NCBI GenBank assembly: GCA_002863125.1
Contig: PKEB01000012.1
Span: 1-64,000 of the forward strand
DNA: 64,000 bases
From: Flavobacteriales bacterium
Lineage (GTDB): Bacteria; Bacteroidota; Bacteroidia; Flavobacteriales_D; Sanyastnellaceae
Direction: 5' to 3'
Shown: one piece after another, positions 43,036 to 51,848 of the stretch
How the letters are laid out: each line of letters starts with the position of its first letter
Numbering within the stretch: position 1 is the first letter of the stretch
Notes under the pieces: model-generated
What the model saw: the letters and a program-made list of their open reading frames with translations, nothing else
Told to the model about the DNA's origin: nothing
Database searches by the model: none
Position numbers and translations under genes: made by a program

Positions 43036-45858
43036 TCAACGGTTGTTTGAAAGCACCACGCGGGCAGTGAATTGTTGTTTTTCGGAACGGACCTGTACGG
43101 TGTACACGCCTTCCGATAACGTGTTGTTAACGAATTGAATAACATGTTCTTGGTGCTGGGAAGCAAGTGCGAATCCAGCTGTTACCTCGCGGCCATTCAG
43201 GTCAAAGATTTGCACAGAATTCAGGTCCACTTTCTCGGGGAATTCAATAGCAAACAGTCCCGCTGAGGGATTGGGATACGCCGCGGCATTTGACCGAACG
43301 ATTGTTGGCTCAGCGATGGCAGAGGGGAAATTCACAGGTTGGTCCACGTACACGTGGTATTCACCAGGGGCAAACGACATGAAGGCGCTTACGTCGGTTA
43401 CCTCAATCGCCTCGCCTGTGAAGTAATCGTACCACGTCCCCGTGTGCTGGAATCCGGGAATCATGCTGAGTTCACTTACGCGGAAATTGGCGACCACCAC
43501 GGCGTCCATGCTGCTGCCGTTGAGGTGCAGGCGCTTGCCATAGCCGCCTACATCCCAATTGTAATTGGTGCCTTGGAAAGGATCGGGGTAGTCCATTTTG
43601 AGTTGGCACAGGCCGGCAATGACTTGGTGGATGCGGTACCGATTGGGGTTGTCGCGGTAATCCCAGCGCACGGGTTTGGCTTGCGTACGGCAGTCGTCGC
43701 TGATGGTCACGCCGTCACTGCAAGTGTTGATGCTGTAATCGTACCCGAGTTCTTCAAATTGCCAGAGCAACTTGGGACCGGGCAGCAGAATGTTGAAGCA
43801 TTGAATGGCTTCTTGGCGTGCAAGGGCCGTGTTGAGGTCGGTCACTTGGTAGGAGCCTTCGCCATTGCCGTATTGCAAAGCCTTGTACATCAGGCGTTCT
43901 TCGTCATGGCTCTCCGGGTAGGAGACGACGCCCGGGTTCGACATGCTTTGGTTTTGGTAGCTCGCCCAGGCAAAATCGGATGGGTACCCCATGGAGGCTT
44001 CGTTGTACTCGTGCGTCACATTCGCCCACACCATGAATCCATCGTTGACCAGGGTTTGGTTTTCGGACAGGTCTACCCAGTGTTCCAGCACCATGTAGAC
44101 GTCGGATTCATCTTGCCAGAGGTGGTTGGCGTATTCATTGAGCAAATTGATGCGAGCTTGGTCGTAGCCCCACACGTTGCCCGGGGTTTGGGTCATGCCT
44201 TTGGAAAAGTCGAGGCGGTAGCCGTCGATGTGGTATTCATCAACCCAATATTTCAAGGCGCGTTTCATGAAATACTTCGTGGCGGGACTGTCGTGGTTCC
44301 AATCGAAGAACCATGTTTCCGGACTGGGCGAAACTTCATTGAACCACGGGTTGTTCGCAGCAGGCTGGAAGGACGAAGCATTCCAGTACATCTTCAAAAA
44401 CGGATTCGGGTAATCGGCATGGTTGAGCACCACATCGAGGAGCACTGCAATGCCGCGTTCGTGGCAAGCATTGACCAGTTGCTTGAACGTTGATTTGTCC
44501 CCGTATGCCTTGTCGAGCGCAAGGTAGAAGGTGGGGTTGTATCCCCAACTGTCGTTGCCGTTGAACTCATTGACAGGCATAAATTCAATTGCGTTGATGC
44601 CCAAGCGATCGAGGTAATCAAGGGTGTCAAGGATGGTCTGGTAGTTGCGCTCGTCGGTGAAATCGCGCACCAGCAATTCGTAAATCACCAGCGACGATTT
44701 GGCCGGTCGCTCAAAGTCCTGATCGGTCCAATTAAAATCCGGCGCGCCGGGTTGAAGGACGGACACCGGTGTGTTTTCAGTGAGCATGTTGGGGAATGCC
44801 GGCATGTCGGGGTATGTCTCCTCGGGGATCCATTGGTCGTTCCAGGGATCAATGACCAATTCCGTGTAGGGATCTGCCACGCGCATGTCGTCGGGCATGA
44901 TGTGGTAATGGAAACGGTATTCAGTTCCGGCTTCCAAGCCATCAATTTCAATCCAGTGCTTGTTGCCATCCGGAGTTTGGGTCATGAGGTAATCAAAACT
45001 CAATTGCCAGTCGTTGAAGTCACCCACCACGAAAACGAATTCCTTGCCCGGTGCGTGCAACTGCAAGAAGGTGCTCGTACTCGATGGGTAATGAATCCCG
45101 TCCTCAGAACCCGCGGGTGGCCATCCGGTGATGGGGGAGTCGGGCAACACAGTAATGCTGGCTTCATCCGACGCGGAACCCGCATCGGTCGTGCCGACTA
45201 AGGCGATGTTGAATTGTCCGGCGTCGTTGGCTTCGAAATCGTATGACAGGGACGTGCCCGTCACGGTGGTGACTACCTCTCCGTTGATTTCCAAGCTGAG
45301 TTCGCAGGATTCGCTCGCTTGGCCGAGGATGGTGTAGCTGTCCCCGAGGTCGAGTACCGCGTATCCGTTCTCTGGAGTCTGCAACGATGTGCTGAACGAT
45401 CCGCTACTGACTTCGTAAAAGATGTCGGAACCGTCTGCATTTCGTCCCACCAAAGTGCCGCTGCTGTTGCGGAAGACCATGGCCAAGCTCTCGACGGTTT
45501 CACCTTCGTCGAGTTGGTAGTAGTCGCTGAGGGTCAATCCATTGAAATCAAAAGTGTGGATTCCGTTTCCTTCCGGGTTCAGCAAAGCCAATGAGTCTGA
45601 AGTGCCCCAGGCGGTCTGCACGTTTTGCCAATCGCTCGGCCCGCTTGAATTGCTCGTGATGACCCCTGTGTGGATGTAAACGGGAATGACCCCTTGCAAT
45701 TCACCATTCCCCAGCGCACTGTTGTAGTACAGTGTGACTTGATCGTCCACGGTCGGGAAGGCGGGTTCGGTCCACACCAATTGTCCGTGCAGCAAGCTTG
45801 GAATGAGGATGCACAATGAGATGAAAAAACAGCTGTTGAATGGGCGGTGCGTGTTCAT
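43036..45858 (-). CDS. T9SS-exported GH13 alpha-amylase
   Basis: A 940-residue secreted amylase. Signal peptide MNTHRPFNSCFFISLCILIP, then N-terminal beta domains (about residues 25-240), and a CBM48-like module near 262-340 (VFVVGDFNDWQ). The GH13 barrel runs from about 385 to 760: region I LLDVVLNHADYP, region II YRLDFSKGMTQ (Asp nucleophile), region III MVLEHWVD (Glu), region IV YPESHDEERL (His-Asp). A T9SS type A signal ends it (AAYPNPSAGLFAIEFP). All catalytic residues are present. It is coupled by ATGA overlap to the upstream cotH gene and lies before the susC operator. Confidence 0.93.
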   Translation of the reverse strand: MNTHRPFNSCFFISLCILIPSLLHGQLVWTEPAFPTVDDQVTLYYNSALGNGELQGVIPVYIHTGVITSNSSGPSDWQNVQTAWGTSDSLALLNPEGNGIHTFDFNGLTLSDYYQLDEGETVESLAMVFRNSSGTLVGRNADGSDIFYEVSSGSFSTSLQTPENGYAVLDLGDSYTILGQASESCELSLEINGEVVTTVTGTSLSYDFEANDAGQFNIALVGTTDAGSASDEASITVLPDSPITGWPPAGSEDGIHYPSSTSTFLQLHAPGKEFVFVVGDFNDWQLSFDYLMTQTPDGNKHWIEIDGLEAGTEYRFHYHIMPDDMRVADPYTELVIDPWNDQWIPEETYPDMPAFPNMLTENTPVSVLQPGAPDFNWTDQDFERPAKSSLVIYELLVRDFTDERNYQTILDTLDYLDRLGINAIEFMPVNEFNGNDSWGYNPTFYLALDKAYGDKSTFKQLVNACHERGIAVLLDVVLNHADYPNPFLKMYWNASSFQPAANNPWFNEVSPSPETWFFDWNHDSPATKYFMKRALKYWVDEYHIDGYRLDFSKGMTQTPGNVWGYDQARINLLNEYANHLWQDESDVYMVLEHWVDLSENQTLVNDGFMVWANVTHEYNEASMGYPSDFAWASYQNQSMSNPGVVSYPESHDEERLMYKALQYGNGEGSYQVTDLNTALARQEAIQCFNILLPGPKLLWQFEELGYDYSINTCSDGVTISDDCRTQAKPVRWDYRDNPNRYRIHQVIAGLCQLKMDYPDPFQGTNYNWDVGGYGKRLHLNGSSMDAVVVANFRVSELSMIPGFQHTGTWYDYFTGEAIEVTDVSAFMSFAPGEYHVYVDQPVNFPSAIAEPTIVRSNAAAYPNPSAGLFAIEFPEKVDLNSVQIFDLNGREVTAGFALASQHQEHVIQFVNNTLSEGVYTVQVRSEKQQFTARVVLSNNR

Positions 45859-48143
45859 CGCAGAAGGATTTTATGGGTTGTCGTGCCGGCAGGGGCTTCG
45901 GTGGTAAGCAGGTAGAGGCCTGCCGCATATCCATGGATTGAAATGACTGCATTTGGGAATTCTCCGACCACGTGTCCGCTCATGTCGCGCAAGGTGCCGT
46001 GAGCAGCGGGAGGGAGGGAAACCAAACACGGTTGATTGCAAAGGGTTGGGATCACCACGGTAGGGTTGATTTGATTGCCCAAATGCACCGCGGTTCCATT
46101 GGCGCCGTTGGGCGTTGGTGGGTTGGAGGAGTTGGGGTTGAACCACACCCATTCCGGTGCAGCGTCGGTCATGCGGCCGTAACTAAAATCACCGATGGCG
46201 TCGGTCCAGTCAATCGCATCAACACCCCGCCAAATTTCATCGTCCTGGATGAAGAGGTACACTTCATCTTCGCCGCCAGCCAGCGTGAAATTGGCGTGCA
46301 GCGGACCAGCCTCTGTGTTGTCGTCGCACCAGATGAGCAAGTGCTGCCCGGGCTCCAACGTGACACTTGGAAGCGGCCATCGCCAAGGTTCCATGCGCCG
46401 GTTGCTGAGAAACATTCCATTGCAATTGTAGGGTACGTCTCCAGCGTTAATGAGCTCGACCCAATCTCCATCGTTTCCGTTTTCATCCGTAGCGAATCCG
46501 TCGTTGATGGGCATCACTTCGTTGATTCGGATGGGGTGGTCGGCAAATGTGCTCCAGACCCGGGTCATCGCACAGGGCGAATGGTGGATCGCACCAGCAG
46601 GGTCTGTGATTGCGGCCTGCCAGAAGACATCTTCCGCGCCGTTGAGCGGGACGATGTGTGTCCAGCCATATCCGTGCAATCCACCACCTGCGGGATTGAG
46701 CGCAACGGTCTCGACGTTGCCGTCCTGATCGATGGTTGCCTCCACATTCCAACCGGTCGGCTCGGTCAATTCGTGTGCCCAGCATTCGATGCGCAGCGAA
46801 TCATTGAAGACCGGCCCTTCTGCCCAGCACTGCACGATTGGAACGACGTCGGTCGGGATGGGGTCGGACTGGATTTCGGCCCAAAAAATTCGAGAATTCG
46901 CATAGTCCAGCGGAGAATGTGCCACGTGGTTGCCCCAGGCATCCATGATGGAATTTTCGAAATCTGCAGCATCAAAACCGTAGCTCTGCGGGTAGTATTC
47001 GTCATCCTGCACCGCGGCGATCAACAGGTCAACCAGCCATGTTCCACGCGCCTCGATCCAATCGGCGGTGTAGTAGGCATCCATCCACCAATGGATGTAC
47101 CATGTAAACCGGTCGCGGTACGACTCCACTTCCAAGAGGCGCGTGTACAGCGCACGGTCGTTTTCGGTCGTCCAGCTGTAAATGTCCTGGTCGGTCCACT
47201 CGCCAAACCACTGAATGCCCGCAGTGTTGTCCATGTCGTACGGGATGTACATCAGCCGTCCGTCCGTGGTGCGTTCATAGAGGTAGAAGTTGTTTTTGTT
47301 GCCGATGTAATTGTCCCAGTGTCCAAACAGGATTTCACCTGCGGCCGCTTTGAGGTAGGCGTCCACATCAAAAATTGCTTCCAACGCACATGGCAGTTCG
47401 TCCAAAGGCGAATTGTTCAGTACATCGATGAACTCGGCGAGGCTGCTGTAATCGTCATTGACTTGGTTGGTCTTCAATTCGTAGACGCGTTGGTCGGACC
47501 AGCTGGGGGTGAATTTGTAGGCGTCCGGGTTGTCGCTCACGAAAGCGAGGTTGGCCGGATACGTGCATTTCCACAAGTTGCCGTGTGCATGGTCGAACCG
47601 CTTTTCCAACCATTCGCCATCGATGTGCTCCGTGTTGGAATACAGCCCGAAATAGTCGCCGTTGATGAAGAGCTTGACATGGGTGCTGCGGGAGACGGGA
47701 ACCCCAGCGTCACGCAGGCATTCCCAAGCCAGCCGAGCGCGCATGGCGCTTGGGTCGTTGTGCTCCCCGTTGAGGTTCATCTTCTTCAATTCTTCCCACG
47801 TTTGATCGGGGTCGAAGGTGTTGAAGGAGATTTTGTACGACTTTTTGGGGGCGGCGCGCGAAGTATTTCCACGCAGGCGAAAACCGACGTTTTCAATGGT
47901 GTCTGTCCCGAGGGGGCTGACGTACACAAACACTGCGGGGTGCTCGACGTTGGAGTACCAGTTTTCTTGCTCGAGCATCCAATCCAATTGATCACACGTC
48001 ACGTGGACCTCCGGCAGGGCTTCGCTTAGGTAGGCTGTGCCGTCCAGTGGATGCCAGTTGATTCCAATTTCCTGAGCGGACGCAGCAAGAGCGCCGCACA
48101 GGCCAAGCAACACCCCAAGCCACTGTTGCGTGCCTTTATGCAT
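45855..48143 (-). CDS. Secreted CotH-kinase-like protein with lamin-tail domain and probable T9SS signal
   Basis: A 762-residue exported protein with signal MHKGTQQWLGVLLGLCGALA. The CotH kinase-like fold covers about residues 50-390: FRLRGNTSRAAPKKSYKISF, KKMNLNGEHNDPSAMR, then the conserved HWDNYIGNKNNFYLYE and YIPYDMDNTAG, where the Asp/Asn residues bind metal and ATP in CotH. A lamin-tail domain lies near 545-660 (INEVMPINDGFATDENGNDG). The C-terminal segment (ISIHGYAAGLYLLTTE) looks like a T9SS sorting end. ATG 48143 is chosen over a TTG at 48149. Finding this family in a starch locus is unusual; its substrate is unknown. Confidence 0.82.
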   Translation of the reverse strand: MHKGTQQWLGVLLGLCGALAASAQEIGINWHPLDGTAYLSEALPEVHVTCDQLDWMLEQENWYSNVEHPAVFVYVSPLGTDTIENVGFRLRGNTSRAAPKKSYKISFNTFDPDQTWEELKKMNLNGEHNDPSAMRARLAWECLRDAGVPVSRSTHVKLFINGDYFGLYSNTEHIDGEWLEKRFDHAHGNLWKCTYPANLAFVSDNPDAYKFTPSWSDQRVYELKTNQVNDDYSSLAEFIDVLNNSPLDELPCALEAIFDVDAYLKAAAGEILFGHWDNYIGNKNNFYLYERTTDGRLMYIPYDMDNTAGIQWFGEWTDQDIYSWTTENDRALYTRLLEVESYRDRFTWYIHWWMDAYYTADWIEARGTWLVDLLIAAVQDDEYYPQSYGFDAADFENSIMDAWGNHVAHSPLDYANSRIFWAEIQSDPIPTDVVPIVQCWAEGPVFNDSLRIECWAHELTEPTGWNVEATIDQDGNVETVALNPAGGGLHGYGWTHIVPLNGAEDVFWQAAITDPAGAIHHSPCAMTRVWSTFADHPIRINEVMPINDGFATDENGNDGDWVELINAGDVPYNCNGMFLSNRRMEPWRWPLPSVTLEPGQHLLIWCDDNTEAGPLHANFTLAGGEDEVYLFIQDDEIWRGVDAIDWTDAIGDFSYGRMTDAAPEWVWFNPNSSNPPTPNGANGTAVHLGNQINPTVVIPTLCNQPCLVSLPPAAHGTLRDMSGHVVGEFPNAVISIHGYAAGLYLLTTEAPAGTTTHKILLR

Positions 48144-48849
48144 TTTCAATCTGATCGGGATTGAAGCTGAACAGCTGGGCAGGCTTGTGCATGACGCCTT
48201 GTTGCTTCTCGTCGAGCGGAACCACGTGGCTCATTTTCTTGACGTTTTTCCGGAAATTCCGCTTGTCGAACTTTTTGTCCAGCACGGTTTCATACAAGTC
48301 TTGGAGTTGGCTCAAGGTGAATTTCTTCGGGAGCAATTCAAAACTGATGTGGTGGGTTTCCAATTGGGTTTGCAGCGCTTCGATGGCTCCATTTAAAATG
48401 CTGTTGTGGTCAAATGCGAGGGGACCGACTTCGTTGACATCGACCCAGCTGACCCCACCCGCGAAAGAGGCAGGTTGCGGAGAATGGTCATGGAGGCTCA
48501 CGAGTCCGAAGTAGCCTACCGTAATGACGCGCTGATCGGGTAGAGTACGCACAGATCGAAGCCAAGTTCTATCCTTGTGGTCTTTCACGCGGTCGGGGTC
48601 TCCATAGGCATGGAATTGTTTCAAATACACGCCGTTGACTTGGGTCAGCTCGAACAGCACCCGCTCGGCAGCGGCCTCCAGCCCTTCGTCAATCAGGATG
48701 AGGTCGCCCGGAAGCTGCGACATGGGACGTCCCTGTGCATGGGCATAGGTGTCTTCTTTTTGATTGATCAACAGGACCTTAAGGCCATCGTCATCGTACC
48801 CGAAAAGAACACAATCGACGGAAAGGTGCAAGGACTCATTTGGTTGCAT
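48136..48849 (-). CDS. Nudix-fold transcriptional regulator (NrtR-like), candidate starch-locus regulator
   Basis: A 237-residue protein with an N-terminal Nudix-like domain (about residues 1-150) and a C-terminal winged helix (about 160-230, FTLSQLQDLYETVLDKKFDK, RNFRKNVKKM). This is the layout of NrtR and of the Bacteroides sugar regulators AraR and XylR. The Nudix box region LPGDLILIDEGLEAAAERV keeps a Gly and Glu, but the catalytic REUxEE core reads RVLFEL, so hydrolysis is unlikely and ligand sensing is expected. It is the first gene of the minus-strand starch locus and diverges from pfkA. Identical 17-base elements precede its own promoter region and susC. Confidence 0.85.
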   Translation of the reverse strand: MQPNESLHLSVDCVLFGYDDDGLKVLLINQKEDTYAHAQGRPMSQLPGDLILIDEGLEAAAERVLFELTQVNGVYLKQFHAYGDPDRVKDHKDRTWLRSVRTLPDQRVITVGYFGLVSLHDHSPQPASFAGGVSWVDVNEVGPLAFDHNSILNGAIEALQTQLETHHISFELLPKKFTLSQLQDLYETVLDKKFDKRNFRKNVKKMSHVVPLDEKQQGVMHKPAQLFSFNPDQIENA

Positions 48850-48850
48850 A

Positions 48851-48865
48851 GTGTCAAAAGTACAA
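48851..48865 (-). promoter_or_regulatory. Regulator promoter: exact -7 box inside a weaker operator-like site
   Basis: The minus strand reads TTGTACTTTTGACAC. It holds an exact TAnnTTTG (TACTTTTG, 48862-48855) ending 5 bases before the regulator ATG, with TTTA at the -33 position. The same 15 bases match the operator core GTGTATTTTCAACAC at 11 positions, suggesting possible autoregulation. Confidence 0.45.
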
Positions 48866-48884
48866 TAAACCCCATTGGGAATAA

Positions 48885-48901
48885 AGGTGTATTTTCAACA
48901 C
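48885..48901. promoter_or_regulatory. Putative operator copy 2, between the regulator gene and pfkA
   Basis: AGGTGTATTTTCAACAC, identical to 43001-43017, with GTGT-N7-ACAC symmetry. It lies 36 bases upstream of the regulator start and 82 bases upstream of pfkA on the opposite side, so it could control either or both directions. Confidence 0.6.
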
Positions 48902-48982
48902 TTAGTATGGGATTGTGTCATTTCAGGTGTTAACTTCGCGGCCGTTCCGTACAAAACCGGAACATGAGACTAGAGCGTTCAA

Positions 48983-49954
48983 ATGAAGAAAATCGCAGTA
49001 TTAACGTCGGGCGGTGATGCACCTGGAATGAATGCTGCCATTCGCGCAGTGGTGCGGACAGCAGTTTATCATGGATGCGAGGCGGTGGGTGTTTTCCAAG
49101 GGTATCAAGGATTGATTGATGGCGACTTCAAGCGGCTGCATGTACGTTCGGTTGCCAAGATCCTCGGTCGAGGCGGCACCATCTTGAAGTCTGCGCGTTG
49201 TGAAACATTTAGAACCGAAGAGGGCCGCCGCAAGGCGCACCAAGCGTTGCTTGAGAATGAAGTGGATGCGTTGGTGGTCATTGGAGGAAACGGAACGTTC
49301 ACAGGGGCCATGCTGTTGGCAAGAGAAACGGGCTTCCCCATCATCGGCTTGCCGGGAACCATTGACAATGATTTGTCCGGTACGGATTTCACCATCGGCT
49401 TTGACACGGCGACCAATACGGTTGTCGAGGCGGTCGACAAAATCCGCGACACGGCCGACAGCCATAACCGGTTGTTTTTTGTTGAGGTCATGGGCCGAGA
49501 CAGTGGCTTTATTGCGTTGAATACAGGCATTGCAACGGGTGCTGTAGCGGTCATGACGCCGGAATCAGGATTGTCCATTCAAGACTTGGTGGACATTCTA
49601 AATTTGGGCCAAGCATCGAATAAGACGTCGAGCATTGTCATTGTCGCAGAAGGTCACCCGGAAGGCGGCGCATTTGAAATCGCAACCAAGGTGCATGCCA
49701 TTGACAACAAATACGAGACACGTGTCACCGTTCTGGGGCACTTGCAACGCGGCGGGGACCCCAGTTGTGCGGACCGCGTGTTGGCATCGCGCATGGGTGT
49801 CGCAGCTGTCGAAGGATTGCTCTCCGGTAAAAAGTCCGTCATGGCGGGGGTGGTGAACGACCAATTGGTGTACTACCCGTTCGAAGAAGCTGTGATCAAC
49901 AAAACGGCCACCTTGGAAGACGAGGTCCGCATTGCAAAAATACTCTCCATCTAA
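48983..49954 (+). CDS. pfkA: ATP-dependent 6-phosphofructokinase
   Basis: A 323-residue glycolytic enzyme phosphorylating fructose-6-phosphate. It opens [19 protein letters not shown] (ATP-binding), with catalytic [14 protein letters not shown], substrate MGRDSG and C-terminal [17 protein letters not shown]. The motif GGDGS of E. coli reads GGNGTF here. Gly at the position that discriminates ATP from pyrophosphate is kept, which favours ATP; the Asp-to-Asn change appears common in this phylum. It heads a five-gene plus-strand operon with gapA, a sugar kinase, pgmB and a GH65 enzyme. Confidence 0.95.
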   Translation: MKKIAVLTSGGDAPGMNAAIRAVVRTAVYHGCEAVGVFQGYQGLIDGDFKRLHVRSVAKILGRGGTILKSARCETFRTEEGRRKAHQALLENEVDALVVIGGNGTFTGAMLLARETGFPIIGLPGTIDNDLSGTDFTIGFDTATNTVVEAVDKIRDTADSHNRLFFVEVMGRDSGFIALNTGIATGAVAVMTPESGLSIQDLVDILNLGQASNKTSSIVIVAEGHPEGGAFEIATKVHAIDNKYETRVTVLGHLQRGGDPSCADRVLASRMGVAAVEGLLSGKKSVMAGVVNDQLVYYPFEEAVINKTATLEDEVRIAKILSI

Positions 49955-49976
49955 CCGAATAGAATTTAACCCTACT

Positions 49977-50960
49977 ATGAAAAAAATTGCCATCAATGGT
50001 TTTGGCCGAATCGGCCGACTGGCCTTCCGTCAAATGTTGGACCGCAGCGACCTCGCGGTTGTTGCCATTAATGACTTGACTGATGTCGACACCCTTGCGC
50101 ACTTGCTGAAGTTTGACAGCATCCACGGACGATTCAACGGAACGGTTGAAGTCGCCGGTGGAAACCTGGTTGTCAACGGTTCGACCATCAACATTTCGGC
50201 TGAGCGCGATCCGTCGAACCTCCCATGGGGTTCCCTCGGCATCGATGTGGTTGTGGAATCGACCGGTGTGTTTACGAGCAAGGAGAAGGCGGGCTTGCAC
50301 CTCGAAGCCGGTGCAGGCAAGGTGGTCATCTCTGCACCTGCGAAGGGTGAACTCAAGACCGTGGTATTGGGTGTGAACGACGACATTTTGACCGCCGACG
50401 ACCGCATTGTTTCCAATGCCTCATGCACTACGAATTGCTTGGCGCCGATGGCCAAGGTGTTGGACGATGAGTTTGGTGTGGAGCATGGCTTGATTACCAC
50501 CATCCACGCCTACACAGCAGACCAGCGCATTCAGGATGCACCGCACAAGGACTTGCGCCGAGCGCGGGCCGCTGCGTTGAGCATGATTCCAACGTCAACC
50601 GGTGCGGCTAAGGCAGTCGGATTGGTATTGCCGCAGTTGGCCGGCAAGTTGGATGGCCTTGCGGTGCGTGTTCCCACGCCCACGGGTTCGGTCACGGATT
50701 TGACGGTGATCCTCAAGCAGGAAGTCACTGCAGAGCAAGTCAATGCTGCAATGCAGCGCGCCTCATCAGGTGCGATGAAAGGGGTGCTCGAATACTCCAC
50801 GGATCCGCTCGTTTCGGTGGACATCGTCGGTAACCCACACAGCTGCATCTTCGACTCAGGTCTCACGAAGGCCATGGGCAAGACGGTCAAAGTCTTTGGC
50901 TGGTACGATAATGAGGCCGGCTATGCCACCCGTGTAGCTGACTTGGTAGAGCGACTGTAA
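49977..50960 (+). CDS. gapA: Glyceraldehyde-3-phosphate dehydrogenase, type I
   Basis: A 327-residue NAD(P)-dependent enzyme of glycolysis. N-terminal dinucleotide fold [16 protein letters not shown], catalytic Cys in [12 protein letters not shown], and the His-containing [14 protein letters not shown]. Further signatures are [20 protein letters not shown] and the C-terminal [15 protein letters not shown] 49977 follows pfkA by 22 bases and gives the standard N-terminus. An in-frame start at 49932 would overlap pfkA and adds 15 unrelated residues. Its place in a maltodextrin operon links uptake with lower glycolysis. Confidence 0.96.
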   Translation: MKKIAINGFGRIGRLAFRQMLDRSDLAVVAINDLTDVDTLAHLLKFDSIHGRFNGTVEVAGGNLVVNGSTINISAERDPSNLPWGSLGIDVVVESTGVFTSKEKAGLHLEAGAGKVVISAPAKGELKTVVLGVNDDILTADDRIVSNASCTTNCLAPMAKVLDDEFGVEHGLITTIHAYTADQRIQDAPHKDLRRARAAALSMIPTSTGAAKAVGLVLPQLAGKLDGLAVRVPTPTGSVTDLTVILKQEVTAEQVNAAMQRASSGAMKGVLEYSTDPLVSVDIVGNPHSCIFDSGLTKAMGKTVKVFGWYDNEAGYATRVADLVERL

Positions 50961-50984
50961 TCTTTCAGACTAAACCCTACGGTT

Positions 50985-51845
50985 TTGAAAATCTTAATAG
51001 CAGACAGCGGTTCCACCAAGTGCGACTGGATGGTGATCGATGAGCAGGGGAATGCCCTGTCGGAATTTCACACCATGGGATTCAATCCCTATTTCCACAA
51101 TGCGGACTTGGTGGAATCTAAAATGCGCGAAACCAATGAAGCGATGGCCCTCGCACCAGACGTGTCGAAGGTGTACTTCTATGGAGCTGGTAGCAGCTCT
51201 GAAGCGTTGTGTGCCATCATTCGGGAAGGATTGGAACGCGTTTTTACCGCAGCAGATGTGCATGTCGGGCACGACCTCGACGGAGCTGCATACAGCACGT
51301 ATGCTGGGGATCCGGCAATTACATGCATCATCGGGACAGGCTCGAACTCTTGCTATTTCGATGGGAAGGTGACTTCCGAAAAAGTTCCCGCGTTGGCTTA
51401 CATTCTCGGCGATGAGGCTAGCGGTTCGTGGTTCGGTAAGCGATTGTTGGCCCTCCACCTCTACCACAAGTTGGATCCAACCGTGGATGCGGATTTTGTG
51501 AGCACGTTTGGTTTCAGCAAGGACGACATTGTCAATCGGGTGTACCAGGAACCAAACGCCAACGTATTCTTGGCGTCTTTCATGACGTTCATTGGTCGTC
51601 ACCAAGAGGTGCCACAGATTATCTCCTTGCTGGAGGAAGGTTTCCAAGCCTTCATCGACGTGCACGTCAAGTGTTACCCCAATTACCGTGAAGTCCCGGT
51701 TCACTTTGTCGGTTCCGTCGCGTACCATTTTCAGCCTGTGCTCCGCCATGTTTGCGAGCGAGAAGGCATCGAGGTTGGGCAGATCATCAAGCGCCCAATT
51801 GACGGCTTGGCGGACTACCATGTCAAGTACATTTTGAACGATTGA
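50985..51845 (+). CDS. BadF/BadG/BcrA/BcrD-type sugar kinase (N-acetylglucosamine kinase-like)
   Basis: A 286-residue ASKHA-fold kinase related to eukaryotic N-acetylglucosamine kinase. The N-terminal phosphate-1 motif is ADSGSTKCDWMVID, phosphate-2 lies in CIIGTGSNSCYFDG, and the adenosine motif is in VHFVGSVAYHFQPVL. ILGDEASGSWFGKRLL is family-specific. The start codon is TTG (50985), 24 bases after gapA; no in-frame ATG fits. In this operon the free glucose released by maltose phosphorolysis would need a kinase, so a glucokinase role is a reasonable inference, but GlcNAc is equally possible by homology. Confidence 0.82.
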   Translation: MKILIADSGSTKCDWMVIDEQGNALSEFHTMGFNPYFHNADLVESKMRETNEAMALAPDVSKVYFYGAGSSSEALCAIIREGLERVFTAADVHVGHDLDGAAYSTYAGDPAITCIIGTGSNSCYFDGKVTSEKVPALAYILGDEASGSWFGKRLLALHLYHKLDPTVDADFVSTFGFSKDDIVNRVYQEPNANVFLASFMTFIGRHQEVPQIISLLEEGFQAFIDVHVKCYPNYREVPVHFVGSVAYHFQPVLRHVCEREGIEVGQIIKRPIDGLADYHVKYILND

Positions 51846-51848
51846 CCA

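Noticed and set aside
43339-44493. A 384-codon plus-strand open frame opposite the T9SS amylase
   Set aside because: Antisense to the catalytic domain of a well-supported GH13 gene, with no family motifs.
45972-48029. A 685-codon open frame on the plus strand opposite the CotH-like gene
   Set aside because: It lies wholly antisense to a gene with clear domains and signal peptide, and shows no recognisable motif. It is a by-product of codon bias.
49289-49318. GGNG in place of GGDG in PfkA as a sign of altered phosphoryl donor
   Set aside because: The Gly that marks ATP-dependent enzymes is kept, and I recall the Asn variant in other Flavobacteriia, so it is probably a lineage trait.
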